From Bradyrhizobium iriomotense (lineage in GTDB: Bacteria > Pseudomonadota > Alphaproteobacteria > Rhizobiales > Xanthobacteraceae), in assembly GCF_018129405.1 (NCBI RefSeq), contig NZ_JAFCLP010000021.1, positions 62,001 to 126,000 on the forward strand: DNA of 64,000 bases. The letters run 5' to 3'. Under the pieces are notes generated by a model. That model saw only the letters and a list, made by a program, of their open reading frames with translations. It made no database searches and had not been told where the DNA came from. The translations under genes were made by a program, and so were the position numbers. Of the stretch, positions 7,473-16,393 are shown piece after piece. Position 1 is the first letter of the stretch, and the number at the start of each line of letters is the position of its first letter.

Positions 7473-8195
7473 ATGACGGCTCCGCATATCCTTGTCGTAG
7501 ATGACGACCCGAAAATCCGGTCCGGCCTGGCCAAGTTCCTGGGGCAGCAGGGCTTGCGCGTCTCTGTCGCCAGCGATGGCAAGCAGTTTCGGGAAAGGCT
7601 GGCGTCTTCTAAACTGGACCTGATCGTTCTCGACGTGATGCTGCCTGACGAGAGCGGACTTTCTCTCTTGCGCCAGACGCAGGCCGACAAGCCGATACCG
7701 GTCATACTCCTGACGGCGGTTGCCGAGGAGACCGATCGGGTCATCGGACTGGAGCTGGGCGCCGAGGACTACGTTTGCAAGCCGTTCAGCCTGCGCGAGC
7801 TCCTCGCGCGCATCCGCGTCGTGCTGCGGCGCCGATCCGCCGTCGGTCGCAACGACAGCAGCGGACGCTCGACCGTCTTCGTCTTCAGCAAGTGGACGCT
7901 CGACATCCGGGCCCGGACGCTCAAATCGCCATCGGGCGCCCTGGTCGAGCTCACCTCCGGCGAATACGACCTGCTCCAGGCTTTCGTCGAGCACCCAAAC
8001 CGCGTGCTCAATCGCGACCAGCTGCTGGATCTGGCAAGGGGCCGGACCAGCACGTCGGTTGATCGCACCATCGACGTTCAGGTCATGCGTCTGCGACGCA
8101 AGCTGGAAGAAAATCCGGAAAATCCAGCGATGATCAAGACAGTCAGGAACGGCGGGTACATCTTCACGCCGGTCGTCGAAAACGATGCCGGCTAG
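7473..8195 (+). CDS. OmpR/PhoB-type response regulator
   Basis: A 240-residue two-component regulator. The receiver domain occupies residues 1-120, with the acidic pair DD at 11-12, the phospho-acceptor Asp54 in VLDVMLPDESG, the switch Thr in LLTAVA and the Lys in CKPFS. The C-terminal winged helix (about 140-235) has the typical ELTSGEYDLLQAF and TIDVQVMRLRRKLE helices. It overlaps the following kinase gene by 11 bases, so the two are a cognate pair. The divergent exporter operon is the obvious target, by position. The ATG at 7473 has only a weak ribosome-binding site. Confidence 0.92.
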   Translation: MTAPHILVVDDDPKIRSGLAKFLGQQGLRVSVASDGKQFRERLASSKLDLIVLDVMLPDESGLSLLRQTQADKPIPVILLTAVAEETDRVIGLELGAEDYVCKPFSLRELLARIRVVLRRRSAVGRNDSSGRSTVFVFSKWTLDIRARTLKSPSGALVELTSGEYDLLQAFVEHPNRVLNRDQLLDLARGRTSTSVDRTIDVQVMRLRRKLEENPENPAMIKTVRNGGYIFTPVVENDAG

Positions 8196-9618
8196 GGACC
8201 AGCCGCTCAGCTGGATCTGGCGCCCGGGGATCGGCCGCCGGATTGCCGTGACCATGGTCCTGAGCCTGGTCGTCATTCAGGCGCAGGCCGCCTTTCAGGT
8301 CTGGCTTTTTGCGGAACCGGAAGTGCGGTTGACGGGAGCTCGATGGCTGGCCGAACAAACGAGCCATATCGCCACGGAGATCTTCTCGCAGCCCGTCGCG
8401 GAGCGCGCGGCGAAATCGAAGCAGCTGAGTTCGCGGTTGTCCGTGACCTGGTCGAAGGAGAGACCAACCAACAAACCCGACAAGAGCCAGGAACCCATCT
8501 TTGCCAGGCTCGGCGCGACGATCAAAACCATGCTTGGACAAAACATTCGGACCGTAGAGGTGTACGACGCCGGATTTTCGGTGGTGGCACCGTTTGAAAG
8601 TCTCAAGACCAAGCTGGAGCCACCGTCTATCGGCCTTTCATTGGGCTCATGGCCTCTGACCTCGGGCGAGCCGGAGACGCTCGTACCCGCCAGCCTGCGG
8701 ATCGTCGTTCAGGGCGTCGACAATTCCTGGATCAGCGTATCGTTTGCCGAGCCGACGGTCGCTGGCTTCAACTCCTTCGTCCCGCTGCTCCCCTTGATCG
8801 GCGGTGGCTTGATCATCGCGGTCATCTCTACGTTGTTGACCCGCAGGATCGTTGCGCCGCTCGACAGGCTGGTCGAAGCCGCGGACCAAATCGCCCAGAC
8901 GCGTGATTTCGTCGCGGTCTCCGACCAGGGGCTCCATGAATTTGGCGTCGTGGCCCGGGCGTTCGAAGACATGCAGCGCCGCCTTTTGCTGTTCGTGAGG
9001 GAGCGTACTCAGATGCTGGCGGCGATCTCGCATGATCTGAGAACGTCACTGACGCGAATGCGCATTTCCGCCGAGCAATTCGACAATGATGATGACCGCA
9101 ACGGCATCATGTCCGAGATAGACGATATGACCGCCATGGTGGACACCACGCTGACCTTCGCAAGCGGCGAAGCAAGCGAAGGGACCACTCAGCCGATCGA
9201 TCTGGCGGCGTTGCTCATCAGCCTGGTCGACGAAGCCGCGGACAAGGGACATGACTGCAGCTACGTCGGACCCGATCATCTTGAAATTGCCGGGCGCCTG
9301 ATACCTCTCAAGCGGGCGTTCCGTAACCTGATCGATAATGCCGTGAAATATGGCCTGGCCGCGCGCGTGAGCCTCGAAGCAAGCTCGGGACAAGTCGAAG
9401 TCAGCATCAGCGACAATGGACCCGGCATCCCCGAGCACAGGCTCGAGGAAGCCATGGCGCCATTTCGTCGATTGGATCAGGCCAGAAGCGCAAAAATTCC
9501 CGGCACTGGCCTCGGCCTCACCATCGTGCGTGACGTCATCCTGAGCCATGGCGGGTCGATCAGCTTCAAGACCCAGGATGACCGCGGGTTCACGGCAACG
9601 GTACTGCTGCCCAAATAG
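8185..9618 (+). CDS. sensor histidine kinase
   Basis: A 477-residue membrane kinase. Transmembrane helix 1 spans about residues 18-38, a periplasmic sensor domain about 39-190, transmembrane helix 2 about 195-215 (PLLPLIGGGLIIAVISTLL), and HAMP about 216-270. The phospho-acceptor is His283 in ISHDLRTSLTRM. The ATPase domain shows the N box NLIDNAVKYG, G1 ISDNGPGI and G2 GTGLGLTIV. The gene starts inside the end of the response-regulator gene. The sensor domain has no recognised ligand motif. It probably signals an envelope stress handled by the divergent exporter. Confidence 0.92.
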   Translation: MPARDQPLSWIWRPGIGRRIAVTMVLSLVVIQAQAAFQVWLFAEPEVRLTGARWLAEQTSHIATEIFSQPVAERAAKSKQLSSRLSVTWSKERPTNKPDKSQEPIFARLGATIKTMLGQNIRTVEVYDAGFSVVAPFESLKTKLEPPSIGLSLGSWPLTSGEPETLVPASLRIVVQGVDNSWISVSFAEPTVAGFNSFVPLLPLIGGGLIIAVISTLLTRRIVAPLDRLVEAADQIAQTRDFVAVSDQGLHEFGVVARAFEDMQRRLLLFVRERTQMLAAISHDLRTSLTRMRISAEQFDNDDDRNGIMSEIDDMTAMVDTTLTFASGEASEGTTQPIDLAALLISLVDEAADKGHDCSYVGPDHLEIAGRLIPLKRAFRNLIDNAVKYGLAARVSLEASSGQVEVSISDNGPGIPEHRLEEAMAPFRRLDQARSAKIPGTGLGLTIVRDVILSHGGSISFKTQDDRGFTATVLLPK

Positions 9619-9631
9619 ATCGCAATGGCTT

Positions 9632-10525
9632 TCATTTCGGCTGCTGGTTGTTGTCCGGTGCACCTTTGTCGGACCATTCCGGCGGCAATCCGAGCCCTCC
9701 GGCCACCATCCCGGCTACTCCTGGCCCTCGCCCGAACGCCTCGCAGGCTTCGTATTTCGGCTTGCCGCCCAGTGACGCTCCAAGCTTGTCGAGCGAGGGC
9801 AGGCTCGGCGCTTTTCCAAACGGCGATTCGCCCTTGATCAGCAATTCGCCGAAGTCGCCGGCGAATACGCCGGCGAGGTCGTAAGCGTCACCCGCAGTCG
9901 AGACCATCGGCGAATTGGTGAACGAATTGGCGCCGCGCGCCCAGATCATGGCGGCCTGCTGCTTCCCGCCGCGATCATGCGCCTCCGCTTCCAGCGTCAG
10001 GCTGCCGAGCCCGACCGGCAGGCGCGGTATCGGCGCCATCACCCCCAACGCGGCCGGCACGACCGAAACCACCTTGGATGCGCCCGCCGCGACCTCGTTC
10101 GTTGGGGCGGCCTGGGTCACGATCACACGGGTTGTCAGGTCAGCCGGCTGATCAGGCCCGACCACCTGAAACCGTTCGCTCAAGCCGATGCACAGCGCAC
10201 GATCCACGGCATTGGCGACAAGCACACGCTGTTCCTGTGACAGCGTTGGCGATGCGGCTTTCGGGAATGTCGCCGGCGCGATGCGGACCGTCCTGGCGGC
10301 CAGCACATAGTCCTTGTTGACACGGACCAGCGACTTCGCCAGCACGCCGTCAGATGGCGCCATGTTGTCGTACGACGAAAGCGAGCCGCCTCTGGTCAAG
10401 GGTGCGGTGGCACATCCAGACAACAGAAATGCGGCTGCCATCGCCAGCACCGGGGCAAAGGATCCATTCGAGGCACAGCCGTGCGACACGGCGGCACCGC
10501 GCCGCCGACAGACTCCCACGATCAT
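9632..10525 (-). CDS. DUF3313-type outer-membrane lipoprotein
   Basis: A lipoprotein with the lipobox FLLSGC followed by ATAPLTRGG. The mature region (about 260 residues) contains the features of DUF3313 proteins: YDNMAPSDG near the mature N-terminus, DRALCIGLSERFQVV in the middle and a C-terminal region with DAYDLAGVFAGDFGELL. The N-terminus is uncertain: the frame is open to a GTG at 10603 (58 residues before the lipid Cys, too long for a signal). The ATG at 10525 or the GTG at 10489 give more normal signal lengths. It ends 13 bases from the convergent kinase stop. Function of the family is unknown. Confidence 0.75.
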   Translation of the reverse strand: MIVGVCRRRGAAVSHGCASNGSFAPVLAMAAAFLLSGCATAPLTRGGSLSSYDNMAPSDGVLAKSLVRVNKDYVLAARTVRIAPATFPKAASPTLSQEQRVLVANAVDRALCIGLSERFQVVGPDQPADLTTRVIVTQAAPTNEVAAGASKVVSVVPAALGVMAPIPRLPVGLGSLTLEAEAHDRGGKQQAAMIWARGANSFTNSPMVSTAGDAYDLAGVFAGDFGELLIKGESPFGKAPSLPSLDKLGASLGGKPKYEACEAFGRGPGVAGMVAGGLGLPPEWSDKGAPDNNQQPK

Positions 10526-10603
10526 TGCCGCACCTGCCCGGCCAAGCCAGTTAGCAGCGCGCACTGCACCGACAGCCTGTCCCTGATAACCATTCGACGC
10601 CAC

Positions 10604-10971
10604 AAGGGCCTACGCTCCGCCGAACCGGACTTTCAAACTCCCTCCGGCGCTCGGAAAGGGAATACGATGCGGGCGAATGACATTGGATTAAGGGATGTTA
10701 CGAAAAATTTCGACGAGCCGGTCTCGCGACTTGGGCGGCTCGGCCTTGCCTTGTCGCAACAGCACCCTGGGCTCGACAGGTCGCGACTATCGGCCCGCCG
10801 CTGCGACCAACCGCAGCAGCCGATCATTCCATGAGGCGGTTGCAGATCGTTCCCGCGTGTATTATGTTACGACACGTTATTAAGATTGCATACCCGCCCG
10901 ATACGACAATTGCATCTCGAACTTCCGGTTCGTGAAACAGTAAATTTCTGCGAGGCCAGAGAGGAACGGCC
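10604..10971. other. intergenic stretch without a recognisable gene
   Basis: Neither strand shows a convincing reading frame with a ribosome-binding site. The region becomes AT-richer toward 10860-10915 (TATTATGTTACGACACG and TTATTAAGATTGC), which probably holds promoter elements for the following small gene. A short CGTGT...ACACG inverted repeat lies near 10856-10876. No RNA gene was recognised. Confidence 0.4.
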
Positions 10972-11094
10972 ATGAAGCGCCTCCGAGTTATCGGATTGGT
11001 CCTCGCGATGACCTGCGGCACGGCCGCAAGATCAACGGCAAGGACTGCAAAAAGCTCAAGCAGACAGCGCAAAGGTTCAGGGGAAACTCTCTGA
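10972..11094 (+). CDS. 40-residue ORF with signal-peptide-like start
   Basis: An ATG preceded by GAGAGGA (6-base spacing) opens a 40-residue frame beginning MKRLRVIGLVLAMTCGTAA, which looks like a signal peptide, followed by a basic Ser/Thr-rich tail. A neighbouring frame reads GKDCKKLKQTAQRF, which looks more protein-like, so a frameshift in a slightly longer gene is possible. Weakly supported. Confidence 0.3.
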   Translation: MKRLRVIGLVLAMTCGTAARSTARTAKSSSRQRKGSGETL

Positions 11095-11201
11095 TCCTTC
11101 CATAAGTGGAGCCGGCGCTGCCGATTTGGGCCGACAAGAGCGGGTAGCAGTCAGGCCGGCGCCTGACGAAAATGGTCCATCTGCCTACGAAAGGGTTTGG
11201 C

Positions 11202-12092
11202 ATGGTGAAGCTCAGAGTTTTGGGAGACTCGGTCAACCTGCGATCCGAACCGTCATCGGCAGGCGGGCAATCAACCGTGATCGAAGCCGTGGCCGGCGGC
11301 CAGCTGGTCGATCAGGAAGGTCCGGCAAACGGCCACCCCGATTGGGTCAAGGTCAAAAATGCCGCGGGGACGAGAGGATTCATGAAGCGGATGTTGCTCT
11401 GCCAGAACGATCCCGGCCAGCCAAGCGAAGTTCCTTCGAATTTGCTCAAGGCCTATAACGACGCGATCGTGAAGGCGACCAACGATTTCGACGATGTCCG
11501 TTACAAGCTTGGCAAGAAGGACCCGGAGACCGGTCTTGTCGATTGTTCGGGCTGGATCTGCTTCGTCAACAGGCTCGCCTTCAATGCGGTCAACCAGGCC
11601 GCGGGACGCACGGTTTTCACCTCCGCAACTCTGGAGATGCTGAATACCCATTCCGACCATCAGGTCGCGCTTCCCGGATACCGGGTCGGACAAATCATAT
11701 CGGTCACCGATATTGATCGTCTCGATTTTCGCCCCGGGCTTCTGATCGGATTGAACTTTGGCGACTACGATTGGGAAAGGGGCCAAGGGCGGGTCTTCGA
11801 GATCGACCATATCGTGCAGACCATGCAGACCGACGATGGTACCCTTTACGTCACCCAGAGCTCGAGCGGTGGAGACGGCGTGAACAGTGTGCGGCTTGGC
11901 CGGCGAGGCAGCGCGGGCGTCCCCGCTGTCGGTTGGCTCAAAACCATGTCGCAGCTGCTCGAGAGCAACCGGATGCATGTCATCGACATTTTCGGCCTGG
12001 CCAATCTGACAGCGCCTGCGTCGATGGGACCGCAGGCCGACGAACCTTTAGAGCTCGGCACGCCCGACCTCTCGCGGGCACCACCCGGCTGA
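11202..12092 (+). CDS. SH3b and NlpC/P60-like cysteine hydrolase without signal peptide
   Basis: A 296-residue protein. Residues about 3-60 form a bacterial SH3 domain (VLGDSVNLRSEPS ... WVKVKNAAGTRGFM). The rest resembles an NlpC/P60-type papain-fold amidase, with the likely nucleophile in GLVDCSGWICFVNRL (near residue 120) and a possible catalytic His in EIDHIVQTM (near residue 197). Such enzymes cut peptidoglycan peptides. No signal peptide is visible, although the substrate would be outside the cytoplasm. The start at 11202 has AAAGGG upstream; an earlier ATG at 11172 adds 10 residues. It faces a lipoprotein gene ending 75 bases downstream. Confidence 0.65.
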   Translation: MVKLRVLGDSVNLRSEPSSAGGQSTVIEAVAGGQLVDQEGPANGHPDWVKVKNAAGTRGFMKRMLLCQNDPGQPSEVPSNLLKAYNDAIVKATNDFDDVRYKLGKKDPETGLVDCSGWICFVNRLAFNAVNQAAGRTVFTSATLEMLNTHSDHQVALPGYRVGQIISVTDIDRLDFRPGLLIGLNFGDYDWERGQGRVFEIDHIVQTMQTDDGTLYVTQSSSGGDGVNSVRLGRRGSAGVPAVGWLKTMSQLLESNRMHVIDIFGLANLTAPASMGPQADEPLELGTPDLSRAPPG

Positions 12093-12167
12093 TCAGCTCC
12101 GACCTTCGCGAATCCCGTTGCCGGCACCATTCCCGGGCGGTCGCTTTCGGCGCCTGCATCCGCAGCA

Positions 12168-12875
12168 CTAGCGTGAAATCACCGGGACAACGGTTGAACT
12201 CATCGGAGGTGCGGAATTCGGCGCCAGGTTTCGCACCCGGAACGAAGGCGCCGCCGCCGTAGCGATGTTTGCATTCCGCGCCGGGGCGGCCACTTGCGAT
12301 GGTATTGCGACCTGCGAGTCCAGCAGCGCCTGCATGTTCGAGAGCGTGCATTTGGTCGCAAGCCGCTGAACGTTGGCATAGGCGATACACGTATTCGGCG
12401 GCGCAGCGGCCCCGGCTACGAAATTGTCCATATCGTTCTGAACAAGCTGTCTCACCTTGTACAGATGTGTTCCGAATGTGTAGACCGTCACGTAGTCGTT
12501 CATGATCGACTTGCCGAACACTACGCCGGCGGTGGTGATCGTGATGGCCTTGAGCGCGCTTGCCGTCGACATCGTCGCGTTGGCAATCGAGGTCGCTCCG
12601 ACCAGACCGGCGTCGAGCGTCTGATTGGTCGCCAGTGCATTTTGCTGGAATTTGGTCGCGTTGACGAAAAAGGCTTCGCACACGGCGTATACGTTCGCAA
12701 AGCCCATCTGCATGTAATTGTTCGCGGCGACCGGCCCGTCACCCGGGCCATTGCACGCATTGACCTTCGCGACGATCAACTGGTCGTCGACGGCCGGCAC
12801 ACCTCCAACCCATGGTGAGCAGGACGCCAAGCCGACAACAAAAGGTAAAGCCGCAACGCATACAACTGAACGCAT
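12168..12875 (-). CDS. putative lipoprotein of unknown function
   Basis: A 235-residue exported protein. The N-terminus (MRSVVCVAALPFVVGLASC) carries a lipobox-like GLASC, so it may be lipid-anchored. The middle is alpha-helical and Ala/Asn/Thr rich (ANNYMQMGFANVYAVCEAFF, LVGATSIANATMSTASALKA), with later Cys residues in NTCIAYANVQRLATKC. The C-terminus is low-complexity Ala/Pro/Ser. The ATG at 12875 follows a GGGGGCGG tract; a TTG 15 bases earlier is possible. It converges on the SH3b/NlpC-like gene, and no family is recognised. Confidence 0.6.
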   Translation of the reverse strand: MRSVVCVAALPFVVGLASCSPWVGGVPAVDDQLIVAKVNACNGPGDGPVAANNYMQMGFANVYAVCEAFFVNATKFQQNALATNQTLDAGLVGATSIANATMSTASALKAITITTAGVVFGKSIMNDYVTVYTFGTHLYKVRQLVQNDMDNFVAGAAAPPNTCIAYANVQRLATKCTLSNMQALLDSQVAIPSQVAAPARNANIATAAAPSFRVRNLAPNSAPPMSSTVVPVISR

Positions 12876-13049
12876 CACCCGCCCCCGCAACCACGTTCAC
12901 GTGTGAGGCTCGCCCGATCACCGATACCCGTCAAGATTGATTCAAAACTATTCAGCTCGTGTGGCATTTATGCAATCATGCAGCTCAACTATCGCATCAT
13001 GTTACCTATGGTAGCAGCCTTCATCAGTGAACGGCCTGACATCGTCAAC

Positions 13050-13222
13050 CCGACGGAACAGCCGACGGATTTTGCGAAACGGCGGCGCTGATTGGTTGCC
13101 TCGACCTCTTGATCGCGGTCGATACCAGCGTCGTTCACCTCGTTGGCGCGCTGGGCGCTCCGGTTTGGACGATGCTGCCTTCCACCCGGACTGGCGCTGG
13201 CTGCACAACCGCGTCGGGGCGT
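13050..13222 (+). pseudogene. remnant of a TPR/GT9-like glycosyltransferase C-terminus
   Basis: Translating in pieces gives PTDFAK, then after a one-base shift near 13079 AALIGCLDLLIAVDTSVVHL and GALGAPVWTMLP, then after another shift near 13180 FHPDWRWLHNR. These are the consecutive C-terminal motifs of TPR-linked glycosyltransferases common in Bradyrhizobium (consensus like DLVIAVDTAVAHLAGALG then LLPFxPDWRW). Two one-base deletions and the missing N-terminal part show that it is dead. The family call is from memory of the motifs. Confidence 0.6.
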
Positions 13223-13482
13223 CAGTAGAGCCCCGAATAAAGCTCCTCGGTGGCGATGAGATTCCAACGCTTGCCGCGCTTCCTGTAGACATGCGCAACG
13301 CCGAACATTTCTCCTGACCGCCGTGCGCCGGAGCCGTCAGCGTCGCGGTGCCATGTGCCGACATCGTGCTCGACGGTGATGATCGCGGTTCGCCCTGCCA
13401 CGTCGAACACGGGAAACGTGTCGGCAAGGCCGATCCGGGTGGCTCGCGGTGCGCCGGCCGGCCCCGGACGCCACGACCTCAC
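13222..13482 (-). pseudogene. probable remnant of an NTF2/SnoaL-like domain protein after the cyclase gene
   Basis: An 86-residue frame starts at a GTG overlapping the cyclase stop (GTGA). Its first 15 residues look random, but the rest (TFPVFDVAGRTAIITVEHD, FGVAHVYRKRGKRWNLIATEELY) reads like the C-terminal half of an NTF2/DUF4440-like domain. The lack of an N-terminal half suggests a truncated gene abutting the glycosyltransferase remnant. It could still be translated by coupling to the cyclase. The family is uncertain. Confidence 0.4.
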
Positions 13483-14276
13483 CCCTCCACCCGGTACAGC
13501 CGCCACCTTTCCGGCACGCCCTTGAGCCGGTGCACGCCGTGATCTCTCAGGCTGATCGTGGACTGCGCCTTCAAGAGCTCCTTCACCGCGCTCGAGACCA
13601 GGACTTCGCCGGCGCGCGCCTTGGCGGCGATGCGGGTGCCGATGTGGAAAGCGAGGCCGACCATCTCGCCGCCGCTGATCGTGTACTCGCCGGCGTGCAG
13701 GCCGACCCGGATCTCGAGGCCCAGCGTGCGCACGGCCTTCTGGATCGCGGTCGCGCAAGTGATGCCGGCGGCGGGCGCCTTGAAGGTCGCGAGCACGCCG
13801 TCGCCGGTGGTCACGACCTCCTTGCCGCGCGAGCTCTTCAGCTCCTTGCGCACGGCGGCGTAATAGAGGCCCACGACCTTGGTCCAGCGCGCATCGCCGA
13901 GCTTGGCCGCCTTTGCGGTGGAGCCGACGATGTCGACGATCAGGATGGTGGCGAGCGCCTGCTTGAGCTCGGCGCTGCGTGCAGCCGTCGGGCGCCGGTT
14001 CGCGATGGCCCCGGTCAGCGGCTCATAGCGGTGGTTGCGTCGCCGCGCGATCGCGGCCTTGGCATAGTCCTGGGCGCGCTGCGCCGTGCGGCAGCGGATC
14101 GTCTTCTCCTGCGGCAGGCGCGTCCAGTAGACCGTTCGCACGCTACCGGTGCCATGCACCTCCACGGCCCCCCACTTCAGGAAGATCGTCGAGCCGGCAC
14201 GCCTGATGCACCACGCCTTCGACGTGTACCCGGAGACGTTCGACTGATGGACACCGATGCGAAGAAATTTGGGCAT
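13479..14276 (-). CDS. WGR-like and class III nucleotide cyclase domain protein
   Basis: A 265-residue protein. The N-terminal 90 residues resemble a WGR domain (SKAWCIRRAGSTIFLKWGAVEV ... YWTRLPQEKTIRCRT). A class III adenylate/guanylate cyclase domain follows (about residues 100-265), with the metal-binding Asp in ILIVDIVGST, the second in TTGDGVLATF, and IRVGLHAGEY. It would make cAMP or cGMP in the cytoplasm. The ATG at 14276 begins MPKFLRIGV; the frame extends to 14393 without a better site. A second cyclase gene lies directly upstream on the same strand. Confidence 0.78.
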   Translation of the reverse strand: MPKFLRIGVHQSNVSGYTSKAWCIRRAGSTIFLKWGAVEVHGTGSVRTVYWTRLPQEKTIRCRTAQRAQDYAKAAIARRRNHRYEPLTGAIANRRPTAARSAELKQALATILIVDIVGSTAKAAKLGDARWTKVVGLYYAAVRKELKSSRGKEVVTTGDGVLATFKAPAAGITCATAIQKAVRTLGLEIRVGLHAGEYTISGGEMVGLAFHIGTRIAAKARAGEVLVSSAVKELLKAQSTISLRDHGVHRLKGVPERWRLYRVEG

Positions 14277-14405
14277 GAACGGGCGGCTGATCGCAGGACC
14301 GTCTGGGCGACTTGCGGTCAAGGGTAGTGGCACATGCTCGCGTTGGCAACCGGACAAGGCGCGATCGCGAGAAAACGTGCCGCCGGCCTGCAAAGCCGGC
14401 CCGCC

Positions 14406-15596
14406 TCACCCGGGATACGCAAACAGCTCGATCGGATCGCTGAAACCGCGCACCTCGTATTTGCCGACATGCTCCAGCTCGAACTTCGGCTCGACCTGCT
14501 CGGCGAAGTCGCGCGACAGCAGCACGTTTCGCCCGAGCTGCTTGGTGAGCGCCTCGAGGCGGGAGGCCATGTTGACGGCGGGACCGATCACGGTGAAGTC
14601 GAGCCGGCTCGACGATCCGATATTGCCGTACATGACGTCGCCGACATGGACGCCGATGCCGTAGTTCAGCGGCGCGCGGGCGCTGCTCCTGTTGCGTTCG
14701 TTCAGCGCGGCCATGGCTCCCCTCGCCTCGCTCACGGCATGCAGCAGGTTGGCGCAGGCATCGGGCTGGCTCAGCGGGAAGATGGCGAGCAGGCCGTCGC
14801 CGATGAATTTCAGGATCTCGCCGCCGTGCCGCGCGATCGGCTCCGACATCGCGTCGAAATAATCGTTGAGGAGATCGATGACGTCGTCGCGCGGCCAGTT
14901 GTCGGAGATTTTTGTGAAATCGCGCAAGTCGCAGATCATGATCGCGGCGCGCACCGTGGTGCCGGTGCCGCGCCTGGTGGCGCCGGCCAGGATCAGCTCG
15001 CCGGCATGGGCGCCGACATAGGTCTCCAGCAGCGTTCGCGCCAGGCGATTCTTGATGCGGATCTCGCTGACCAGCGCCAGCACCGGCAGCACGTTCTTCA
15101 GGGCCGCGATATGCGCATCATCGAAACCGCCGGGCCGATCAGTGGCGAAGGTGATGAAGTGGCGCTTGCCGAGCGTGTGGTGAAGCGGCCAGACAACGTA
15201 GTCGGTCAGGCCTTTCGCCCGCATCTCGTCATAGAGCGCATGCTTACGGCCGAGCGACGGATCGCCTTCGAGCTTTTCGCGGAGCTCGGTCGCGCCGTCC
15301 ATCATTTCGCTGATAGGACTGCCGATGAACTCGGATCGCTCGATCACGTCGAAATCGACCCGCGTTATCTTCGCCTCGCGCATGCCGTCCGACCACATGA
15401 AACCGGCGCCGAGCCATTGCGGATGCTGGATCCGGATGTGCATCGTCGACCGCTTGAGCGGAATGCCCGCCTGCTGGAGACGGATGCACATCTGCGCGAA
15501 GATATTGTCGATGAAGCGCTCGTCGCGCGTGCCGCTGGTGAGCCAGTGGACGACGCCGTCGGACAGCGTGGGGGGATTTTGGTGTGGCGCGTTCAT
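14406..15596 (-). CDS. class III adenylate/guanylate cyclase with N-terminal regulatory domain
   Basis: A 396-residue soluble cyclase. The N-terminal 200 residues form a GAF-like regulatory region of the type found in Bradyrhizobium cyclases (WLTSGTRDERFIDNIF, VVWPLHHTLGKRHFITFATD). The catalytic domain (about 215-390) shows the metal Asp in IMICDLRDFT, FIGDGLLAIF, and YGIGVHVGDVMYGNIG, with FTVIGPAVNMASRLE as the substrate and transition-state segment. The ATG at 15596 has GAAGGGG upstream; a further start at 15623 lacks one. It may form an operon with the WGR-cyclase 129 bases downstream. Confidence 0.88.
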   Translation of the reverse strand: MNAPHQNPPTLSDGVVHWLTSGTRDERFIDNIFAQMCIRLQQAGIPLKRSTMHIRIQHPQWLGAGFMWSDGMREAKITRVDFDVIERSEFIGSPISEMMDGATELREKLEGDPSLGRKHALYDEMRAKGLTDYVVWPLHHTLGKRHFITFATDRPGGFDDAHIAALKNVLPVLALVSEIRIKNRLARTLLETYVGAHAGELILAGATRRGTGTTVRAAIMICDLRDFTKISDNWPRDDVIDLLNDYFDAMSEPIARHGGEILKFIGDGLLAIFPLSQPDACANLLHAVSEARGAMAALNERNRSSARAPLNYGIGVHVGDVMYGNIGSSSRLDFTVIGPAVNMASRLEALTKQLGRNVLLSRDFAEQVEPKFELEHVGKYEVRGFSDPIELFAYPG

Positions 15597-15708
15597 ATCC
15601 GGCCCCTTCGCGGCGATCTGCATCGGGCAGATATCGTGCGCCGGATGGCCGGCGTCAACCTAGCCAGTTGCACGGATTGTAAGATCGCCCGATCGGGACA
15701 ATTGCCGC

Positions 15709-16293
15709 CTAGCCGACGAGCTGGATCGATCCCAACACCGCCAGCCGGGAACCGAACGTCAGCCTGGTCCCCTCGGTCAGCTCGACCTTCAGCGTGCAGC
15801 CGGCGGGAATGACGAGATCCTCGCCATTGAGACGAAGGCTGCAATCACCGGAAACCGCGTAGACCAGATGGGTGCCGGCGGCCAATGACCGCTCGCCGGG
15901 CTCCCCGAGCGCCACGAGCTCGATCTCCGCCGCACCGCGACGGGCCATCAGGTTCACGACCTCGACCGGACCTTCCTCGAGCGCCGTGACGATCTCGAGC
16001 TCGCCGGTGAAGCGCACCGTCGTAAAAGGTTCACGCTCGTCGAGTTCCTGCGTGGATGACTTCAGCACCAGCCCGCGCCCCTTGACGACCATCTGCAGGC
16101 GGTCGATGCCAGGCATGTAGGAGAACGGACCGGGCGCCACGATCGGCGTGGACGCGAAGCGCCAGAGCAGGCTGTTCCAATCCTTCACCGGACTATCTGC
16201 ACGATGGGCGCCCGCGATGTCGGTGAAGATGCCGCCGCCGTTCTTCCAGGGCGAGCGGGTGTAGTCTTCGGGTTTGAGCAGGGTGGTTTTCAT
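15709..16293 (-). CDS. hutD: HutD family protein
   Basis: A 194-residue cupin-like protein that begins with the HutD hallmark PEDYTRSPWKNGGG and continues with WRFASTPIVAPGPFSYMPGIDR. In pseudomonads HutD sits with histidine-utilisation genes and limits the upper level of the pathway. Here it is not beside hut genes: its neighbours are a cyclase and a branched-chain-type binding protein. It could therefore act in another amino-acid pathway. Full length for the family. Confidence 0.88.
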   Translation of the reverse strand: MKTTLLKPEDYTRSPWKNGGGIFTDIAGAHRADSPVKDWNSLLWRFASTPIVAPGPFSYMPGIDRLQMVVKGRGLVLKSSTQELDEREPFTTVRFTGELEIVTALEEGPVEVVNLMARRGAAEIELVALGEPGERSLAAGTHLVYAVSGDCSLRLNGEDLVIPAGCTLKVELTEGTRLTFGSRLAVLGSIQLVG

Positions 16294-16393
16294 GTTCCTG
16301 GGTCGTCCGGGATTGCAAGCGGGCGAGATATCACGCCCGCATCATGCGCGTGGCGGGCCCGCTTTGCCAACCCGTTCGACGGCCGTCCCGGAC

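Noticed and set aside
14334-15812. 492-codon plus-strand frame opposite the cyclase
   Set aside because: Antisense shadow; the cyclase gene on the minus strand explains the open frame.
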